From Lysobacter_K koreensis (GTDB taxonomy: Bacteria; Pseudomonadota; Gammaproteobacteria; Xanthomonadales; Xanthomonadaceae), in the NCBI RefSeq assembly GCF_042677045.1, contig NZ_JBHTIH010000006.1, positions 80,977-144,976 on the forward strand: DNA of 64,000 bases, read 5' to 3'. Of this stretch, positions 59,801 to 64,000 are shown one piece after another; the stretch's first letter is position 1; each line of letters begins with the position of its first letter. The translations under genes were made by a program, and so were the position numbers. Below the pieces are notes generated by a model that saw only the letters and a program-made list of their open reading frames with translations, was not told the origin of the DNA and searched no databases.

Positions 59801-60880
59801 GCCGGGATTGAACACGCGGTCCTGGTCGCGCACCGACAATCGCGCGTACAGCGGCAGCACCTCGGTGTCGCGGTACTTGCGCCGTTCCAGCGCCTGGTGG
59901 GCGTCGCGGATCTCGCGCTCGCCGGACAGGAATACCAGCACGTCGCCGCGCGGATCCTCGCGGGTGATCTCGTCGCACGCGGCGACGATGCCATCGGTAA
60001 TGCTGCGCTGACCGTCGCGCGCTTCCGATTCGGCCGTGTCGCCCTCGTCGCCTTCGCCCCCCAGCGGGCGGTAGCGTACCGACACCGGGTAGCCGCGGCC
60101 CTCGACGTTGACCACCGGGGCGTCGTCGAAATGCGCGGCAAAGCGCGCGGTGTCGATCGTCGCCGAGGTCACGATGACCTTCAGGTCGCGGCGCTTCTTC
60201 AGCAGTTGCTTGAGATAGCCGAGCAGGAAATCGATGTTGAGGCTGCGTTCGTGCGCCTCGTCGATCAGGATCGTGTCGTAGGCCGACAGCCAGCGGTCGG
60301 ACTGGATCTCCGCCAGCAGGATGCCGTCGGTCATGAACTTGATCGCGGTGCCCGCGCCGACGTTCTCGGTGAAGCGCACCTGGTAGCCGACCACGCCACC
60401 CAGCGGCGTGCCGAGCTCCTCCGCCACGCGTCGCGCCACCGCGCGTGCGGCGATCCGGCGCGGCTGGGTGCAGCCGATCATGCCGGCGCTGCCGCGGCCC
60501 GCGGCCAGGCACAGCTTCGGGATCTGGGTGGTCTTGCCCGAGCCGGTTTCGCCGGCGATCACGACCACCGGGTGGGCGCGGATCAGCTCGACGATCCGCT
60601 GCGCTTCCGAAGCGATCGGCAGCGTCGGGTCGACCGGCGCCTGCGGCAGCGACGCCGCACGCGCCTCGCGCTGCGCGACCGACGCCGTCAACGCCGACGC
60701 GAACGCCGCCTGCGCCCGGGCGTCAGTCGGCCCGGCGTTCCAGCGCGACCATAGCCCGTGCAGGCGGCCGCGGTCGCGGCTCAGGGCACCGTCGATCGCG
60801 GCCAGCGCCTGGCGCGGAGCAGCCTGCGCGAGTCCGGCGTGCCCTAACGGGGCCTTAGCGTCTGCGTCGATAGAGTTCAT
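56801..60880 (-). CDS. hrpA: ATP-dependent RNA helicase HrpA
   Basis: 1359 residues from the ATG MNSIDADAK; a TTG seven codons upstream is unlikely. DEAH/RHA-type motifs are complete: Walker A IAGETGSGKTTQIPKLCLA near 110, TQPRRIAARAVARRVAEE, the DEAH box ILIDEAHERSLNIDFLLGYL, SATIDTARFAAHF, VLVFLSGEREIRDAHQAL, and motif VI QRKGRCGRISEGTCYRLY. Winged-helix, ratchet and OB-like domains follow, and the long C-terminal part (DUF3418) carries FPDTPIPLSVPGAGGVPAYP. HrpA resolves stalled ribosomes and processes fimbrial mRNA in E. coli. Divergent from dps. Confidence 0.95.
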   Translation of the reverse strand: MNSIDADAKAPLGHAGLAQAAPRQALAAIDGALSRDRGRLHGLWSRWNAGPTDARAQAAFASALTASVAQREARAASLPQAPVDPTLPIASEAQRIVELIRAHPVVVIAGETGSGKTTQIPKLCLAAGRGSAGMIGCTQPRRIAARAVARRVAEELGTPLGGVVGYQVRFTENVGAGTAIKFMTDGILLAEIQSDRWLSAYDTILIDEAHERSLNIDFLLGYLKQLLKKRRDLKVIVTSATIDTARFAAHFDDAPVVNVEGRGYPVSVRYRPLGGEGDEGDTAESEARDGQRSITDGIVAACDEITREDPRGDVLVFLSGEREIRDAHQALERRKYRDTEVLPLYARLSVRDQDRVFNPGVRRRIVLATNVAETSLTVPRIRYVVDPGLARIKRYSPRGKLDRLHIEPISQASADQRKGRCGRISEGTCYRLYSEADFESRPFYTDPEIRRAALAGVILRMLSLGLGRIEDFPFLEAPDPRAIADGWQQLGELGAVGIAESASRSKPSDKRGDYALTPVGKLMARMPVDVKLARMLVAANQHGCLREMLAIAAFLGIQDPRERPSDQRGAADTAHALFADPKSEFVGILRLWDAYQEAHEELTQSKLRGWCEKHFLGFLRMREWRELHRQLKLMADELGWQQNPAIVAESEAIGHAQYATLHRALIAGLPTQIGQRTPSPDKKTGGGYDGPRGRKFQLFPGSPLAKKPPPWVLAATVLDTERVWSMTNAAIEPDWVIQELPHLLARRHHDPHWARSQGRVVGSEQISLFGLVLAPKRPVHYGALFPEESRAIFARDALVTGEINTRSAFLARNLATLAKAREEEAKQRRAGLVVDEEWMARWYLERLPAHVHNAQALDAWFGKLPAAEKAALEWTLDDLLVGDESDAARFPKFVLLGNARLPVQYRFEPGAPDDGMTVSVPLHLLNALDPAQLSWLAPGFVADKAAALIKSLPKTLRRNFVPAPDFARAFAEAHPEDAAREGAFAGALAAFLRKVTGVAVEAGEFDDSELEPHLRINLRLLDAAGEGRGAPAVLAESRDLDELRARFGARAAAAFAAQAAAGLAQTQLTSFPDTPIPLSVPGAGGVPAYPALHDEGESVSLRVHAERDAALRAHPRGVRRLLWLALAEKRKQARKQLPVSPKTGLLYAAIEAAAPRHDEGDQLPIGDRLRADLLDGAFESLVSQGLDEIRDADAFAARRDAVAKRLFGEATERLGQAEAILTAVAQARAKLESPLMGWASGNLDDMRAQLAALTPPGFLRDVPADALREYPRYLKALALRGERALRDPVRDQARMLELKPFVAALDAARASGQADTPEWQALRWELEELRVSLFAQELGARGGVSAKKLAARLAQLRPR

Positions 60881-60906
60881 TGATCCAATTGAAAGAAACA
60901 ATCCAT

Positions 60907-60935
60907 TTCACGCCGCCGGCGTGCGGGCCTATTGT
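60907..60935 (+). promoter_or_regulatory. Candidate dps promoter
   Basis: TTCACG (60907-60912) and TATTGT (60930-60935) are 17 bases apart, ending about 31 bases before the dps ATG. A ribosome binding site GGGAGA follows at the right place. The -35 agrees only partly with consensus. Confidence 0.4.
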
Positions 60936-60966
60936 CGCCGCATGCCATCCACCCGGGAGAAACCGC

Positions 60967-61587
60967 ATGGCCAAGTCGAAATCCGCGGGCAAGTCCAAGC
61001 CCGAGAGTTCCAAGTCCAAGACGCCAAAGACGACGTCCCCGAAGAAATCCGACTCCGTGGTCGCCGCGCGCATCGAACCGGTGGCGTCACCGGCCGCCGC
61101 GGGCAACGCCCCGGCCATTGATATCGGGATCAGCCCGGGCGATCGCAAGAAGATCGCCGAAGGCCTGGCGCGCTTCCTCGCCGACAGCTTCACCTTGTAC
61201 CTGAAGACCCACAACTTCCACTGGAACGTCACCGGCCCGATGTTCAACGCGCTGCACAACATGTTCGAGATGCAGTACACCGAGCAGTGGAACGCGCTGG
61301 ACGAGATCGCCGAACGCAGCCGCGCGCTGGGCTTCAACGCCCCGGGTTCCTACGCCGAGTTCATCCGCCTGTCGTCGCTGGCCGAGGAGCCCGGCCTGGC
61401 CCACGCCCCGGATTGGCGCGAGATGGTGCGGCAGCTGACCGTCGGCAACGAGGCGGTCGCCCGCACCGCGCGCAAGGTGCTCAAGACCGCCGACGATGCC
61501 GGCGACGACCCGACCGTGGACCTGATGACCCAGCGCCTCAACATCCACGAAAAGTACGCGTGGATGCTGCGTTCGTTGCTGCAATAG
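60967..61587 (+). CDS. dps: Dps-family DNA-binding ferritin-like protein
   Basis: 206 residues, longer than usual Dps (about 165). The first 60 residues are Lys/Ser/Pro-rich (KSKSAGKSKPESSKSKTPK) and could bind DNA. The four-helix ferritin domain follows, with ferroxidase ligands in YLKTHNFHWNVTGPMFNALH and EQWNALDEIAERSRALGFNA, and the C-terminal DLMTQRLNIHEKYAWMLRSL. Dps stores iron and protects DNA from peroxide. The ATG was chosen because of GGGAGA seven bases upstream; an in-frame extension was discarded. Confidence 0.94.
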   Translation: MAKSKSAGKSKPESSKSKTPKTTSPKKSDSVVAARIEPVASPAAAGNAPAIDIGISPGDRKKIAEGLARFLADSFTLYLKTHNFHWNVTGPMFNALHNMFEMQYTEQWNALDEIAERSRALGFNAPGSYAEFIRLSSLAEEPGLAHAPDWREMVRQLTVGNEAVARTARKVLKTADDAGDDPTVDLMTQRLNIHEKYAWMLRSLLQ

Positions 61588-61738
61588 TCCCGACCCGCGC
61601 CATGCCTGTCCGGCCCGCCGCCGCGCCCGGACAGGCTCCGCGATCGCGCCGTCCGCCGGCCGTGCGGACGACGCCTTCTGCGGAGTATTCCTACCCGTGT
61701 TCATGCCCGTCTCCGAGGGCGCTGCTCCCCACGCTTGT

Positions 61739-61744
61739 TACCCT
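61739..61744 (+). promoter_or_regulatory. Possible -10 element placed for a leaderless recQ transcript
   Basis: TACCCT lies seven bases upstream of the recQ ATG, without a Shine-Dalgarno sequence between. The -35 region is not recognisable. The spacing is the same as for apaG. Confidence 0.3.
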
Positions 61745-61751
61745 AGCGCCC

Positions 61752-63563
61752 ATGCCCGACGCCGCCCTCGACCTGCTCCGCCACACCTTCGGCCACCCCG
61801 CGTTCCGCGGCGAACAGGCGCAGATCATCGACCAGCTCGTCGCCGGCGGCGACGCGCTGGTGCTGATGCCCACCGGCGGCGGCAAGTCGCTGTGCTACCA
61901 GCTGCCGGCGCTGCTGCGCGCCGGCTGCGGCATCGTCATCTCGCCGCTGATCGCGCTGATGCAGGACCAGGTCGAGGCGTTGCACCAGCTCGGCGTGCGC
62001 GCCGCGTACCTCAATTCCACCCTGGATGCGGCCGCCGCGGCCGACGTGGAGCGCGCGCTGCTGGCCGGCGAGCTGGATCTGCTCTACATCGCGCCGGAGC
62101 GGCTGCTCACCGCGCGCTGCATGGACCTGCTCGACCGCGCGTCCATCGCCCTGTTTGCGATCGACGAGGCGCACTGCGTCTCGCAATGGGGCCACGATTT
62201 CCGCCCCGAGTACCGCAAGCTCACGGTGCTGCACGAACGCTGGCCGGAGGTGCCGCGCATCGCGCTGACCGCTACCGCCGACACCCCGACCCGCAACGAG
62301 ATCGCCGAGCGCCTGTCGCTCGGCGACGCGCGCCAGTTCGTCAGCTCGTTCGACCGTCCGAACATCCGCTACCGGGTCGTGCACAAGGACGGCGGCACCC
62401 GCCAGTTGCTGGACTTCCTGCTGACCCACCGCGGCGACAGCGGCATCGTCTACGCGTTCTCGCGCAAGCGCGTCGACAGCACCGCCGAGCAGCTGCGCGC
62501 GGCCGGCATCGATGCGCTGCCGTATCACGCCGGCATGGACGCGGCCACGCGTGCGGCCAACCAGCGTCGGTTCCTGCAGGAAGACGGCGTGGTGATGGTG
62601 GCGACGATCGCGTTCGGCATGGGCATCGACAAGCCCGACGTGCGCTTCGTTGCCCACATCGACCTGCCCAAGTCGATCGAGGGCTATTACCAGGAAACCG
62701 GCCGCGCCGGCCGCGACGGCGAACCGGCCGAGGCTTGGCTGGCCTACGGCCTCGGCGACGTGGTCAACCTGCGCCAGCTGATCAACCAGGGCGAAGCCGG
62801 CGCCGAACGCAAGCAGCTGGAGTTGCGCAAGCTCGACGCGCTGCTCGGCTTCTGCGAATCGACCGGCTGCCGCCGGCAATCGCTGCTGGGCTGGTTCGGC
62901 GAAGGCCACCCCGGCGCCTGCGGCAACTGCGACAACTGCCTCGAGCCGCCACACAGCTGGGACGGCACCGAAGCCGCGCGCAAGGCCCTGTCCTGCGTGT
63001 ACCGGACCGGCCAGCGCTTCGGCGCCGCGCACGTGATCGACGTCTTGCGCGGCAGCGAGACCGAGAAGGTCGCCAAGTTCGGCCACGAACGCCTCAGCAC
63101 CTGGGGCATCGGCAGCGACCTGGACGCGCGGCAGTGGAGCGGCGTGTTTCGGCAACTGGTCGCCGGCGGCCTGCTCGAAGCCGACGTCGAGCGTCACGGC
63201 GCGTTGTGCTTCACCGCCGAGACCGCCGCCGTGCTGCGCGGCGAACGCACCCTGTTGTTCCGTACCGAGGCGCCCAAGCCCGAACGCCGCCGGCGTGACC
63301 GCGCCGGCGCCGCGACGGCCACCCTGCCCGACCTCGCGCCCGACGCGCTGATCCGCTTCAACGCGCTACGCGAATGGCGCTCGACCACCGCCCGCGAACA
63401 GAACGTGCCGGCCTACGTGATCTTCCACGACAGCACCCTACGCGCGATCGCCGAAGCCGCACCCGACGATCTCGACGACCTGTCGCGGATCGCCGGAATC
63501 GGTGCGGGCAAGCTGGACCGCTACGGCGAGGCGGTGCTGCAGCAGCTGTTTGACCCCGGCTAG
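61752..63563 (+). CDS. recQ: ATP-dependent DNA helicase RecQ
   Basis: 603 residues. Helicase motifs: LMPTGGGKSLCYQLPAL near residue 38, IALFAIDEAHCVSQWGHDFR then PEYRKL, LTATADTPTRNEI, IVYAFSRKRVDSTAEQL, and VMVATIAFGMGIDKPDVRFV then YYQETGRAGRDG. The zinc site is in ESTGCRRQSLLGWFGE and CGNCDNC near 380-400, followed by a winged helix and a C-terminal HRDC domain (RFNALREWRSTTAREQNVPA). The interval 61588-61738 between dps and recQ carries no gene. Confidence 0.96.
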   Translation: MPDAALDLLRHTFGHPAFRGEQAQIIDQLVAGGDALVLMPTGGGKSLCYQLPALLRAGCGIVISPLIALMQDQVEALHQLGVRAAYLNSTLDAAAAADVERALLAGELDLLYIAPERLLTARCMDLLDRASIALFAIDEAHCVSQWGHDFRPEYRKLTVLHERWPEVPRIALTATADTPTRNEIAERLSLGDARQFVSSFDRPNIRYRVVHKDGGTRQLLDFLLTHRGDSGIVYAFSRKRVDSTAEQLRAAGIDALPYHAGMDAATRAANQRRFLQEDGVVMVATIAFGMGIDKPDVRFVAHIDLPKSIEGYYQETGRAGRDGEPAEAWLAYGLGDVVNLRQLINQGEAGAERKQLELRKLDALLGFCESTGCRRQSLLGWFGEGHPGACGNCDNCLEPPHSWDGTEAARKALSCVYRTGQRFGAAHVIDVLRGSETEKVAKFGHERLSTWGIGSDLDARQWSGVFRQLVAGGLLEADVERHGALCFTAETAAVLRGERTLLFRTEAPKPERRRRDRAGAATATLPDLAPDALIRFNALREWRSTTAREQNVPAYVIFHDSTLRAIAEAAPDDLDDLSRIAGIGAGKLDRYGEAVLQQLFDPG

Positions 63564-63823
63564 GCCGCGCGGACGCATCCGCTTCTCCCCCCATCGGCAG
63601 ATGGGTGCCGCCCGCCAGCGCTTTCACCGACCGTTGGCAGGTACGTGGTTCGGCAATCGTCGTCGATAGCGGCGAGTTCTGGGTATGACTGCCATTCGCG
63701 CTGCGGATCAAAATCCGCTTTTGCATCAATATCGAAAAACGCGATATCGACCCCCGGGTTGACCTTCCTGGTCGGCTCGGAGTGGGGTCCGGGTTCGCGC
63801 GGCGGTATCGCCCGCCAAGGCAT
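63560..63823 (-). pseudogene. Possible gene fragment between the 5S rRNA terminator and recQ
   Basis: A minus-strand frame of 87 codons is more protein-like than the usual shadow frames here. Its middle reads VDIAFFDIDAKADFDPQREW then QSYPELAAIDDD, rich in Asp, Phe, Tyr and Trp, and the DNA is less GC-rich around 63700-63765. It ends in a Gly/Arg run overlapping the recQ stop. No ribosome binding site or family match was recognised. It may be a truncated small gene; non-coding origin is possible. The rest of the 63564-63895 gap shows nothing else. Confidence 0.3.
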
Positions 63824-63895
63824 GCGAACCGCAGCCGCCGATGGCCACCGGGGGTTGTTACTCCGCCTTCCACGCGCCATGGATATCGCGCACGC

Positions 63896-63929
63896 AAAAA
63901 GAAACCCCAGCCTGGTGGGCTGGGGTTTC
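63896..63929 (-). terminator. Intrinsic terminator of an rRNA operon
   Basis: A 12-bp stem (GAAACCCCAGCC with its complement) around a five-base loop, followed on the minus strand by a T5 run. It lies just beyond the 3' end of 5S rRNA and should end the rRNA operon transcript. Confidence 0.9.
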
Positions 63930-63935
63930 GGGGAT

Positions 63936-64000
63936 AAAGCCCCTGGCGATGACCTACTCTTGCATGGCTTAAGCCACACTACCATCGGCGCGTGTGCGTT
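63936..64000 (-). rRNA. rrf: 5S ribosomal RNA, 3' part (5' end outside the window)
   Basis: Read on the minus strand, the last 60 bases give CGCGCCGATGGTAGTGTGGC, followed by the stem-loop to CATGCAAGAGTAGGTCATCG and the closing CCAGGGG. These are the conserved helix IV/V and 3' strand of 5S rRNA. The exact 3' end is uncertain by a few bases because the 5' strand that pairs with it lies outside the window. Confidence 0.93.

Noticed and set aside
57134..60754. Plus-strand open frame of 1206 codons opposite hrpA
   Set aside because: Antisense shadow of a complete, motif-rich HrpA; the composition (Arg, Ala, Gln, His, Asp) is typical of complementary frames at high GC and has no domain.

Overview
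The window is a very GC-rich chromosomal segment of a gammaproteobacterium. Gene content and order point to the Xanthomonadales/Lysobacterales (Lysobacter, Luteimonas, Xanthomonas type). The pointers are the lptD-surA-pdxA-rsmA-apaG-apaH run, the thyA-folA pair, and a pilG-pilH-pilI-pilJ-chpA type IV pilus chemosensory operon beside gshB and tonB. This placement rests on gene content only; no database search was possible.

Layout. 1-5990 (+): 3' part of lptD followed by the tightly packed surA, pdxA, rsmA, apaG and apaH. 6033-8556 (-): lgt, thyA and folA, with a 264-bp nested inverted-repeat element exactly filling the thyA-folA gap. 8645-12073 (-): two TPM-domain proteins, a LemA lipoprotein, a TerC-family protein and diacylglycerol kinase. 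12396-14369: two small stand-alone enzymes (+) and an exported isoaspartyl peptidase (-). 14370-21645 is the accessory part: short palindromic repeats, a decayed regulator fragment, an immunity candidate, two separately secreted YD/Rhs proteins (the second ending in a PD-(D/E)XK-like nuclease tip), and the tail of a lost ABC-transporter permease. 21648-29125: a two-component system, DUF486 and DUF962 proteins, mazG, cysQ, nudE, bioA and rsmE. 29209-41028 (-): the complete pil-chp chemosensory operon. 41215-43058 (+): gshB-tonB. 43165-49367 (-): mrcB, a TPR lipoprotein, a YoaA/DinG-type helicase, a VOC protein and tsaB. 49560-63563: a two-domain glycosyltransferase, a TPR membrane protein, relA, two paralogous exported proteins, hrpA, dps and recQ. 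The window ends in the terminator and 3' end of a 5S rRNA whose rRNA operon lies to the right on the minus strand.

How the genes work together. Most are housekeeping: outer-membrane assembly (lptD, surA, lgt), vitamin and folate/dTMP metabolism (pdxA, thyA, folA, bioA), RNA modification (rsmA, rsmE, tsaB), nucleotide clean-up and stringent response (apaH, nudE, mazG, relA), peptidoglycan synthesis (mrcB) and DNA/RNA helicases. The pil-chp operon forms one signalling system for twitching motility. In it the pilK methyltransferase position is empty and ChpB appears to have lost its catalytic triad, so the methylation-based adaptation branch looks missing. The Rhs module looks like a toxin-immunity system in which the usual single Rhs polypeptide is encoded as two consecutive signal-peptide-bearing proteins.

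The most unusual signals are the three-way-junction element between thyA and folA, the split secreted Rhs pair with nuclease tip and immunity candidate, the apparently dead ChpB with missing PilK, the 15-bp-periodic region coding a roughly 235-residue charged linker in ChpA, and gene remnants beside the Rhs module. No tRNA, CRISPR array, intact transposase or phage integrase was recognised.
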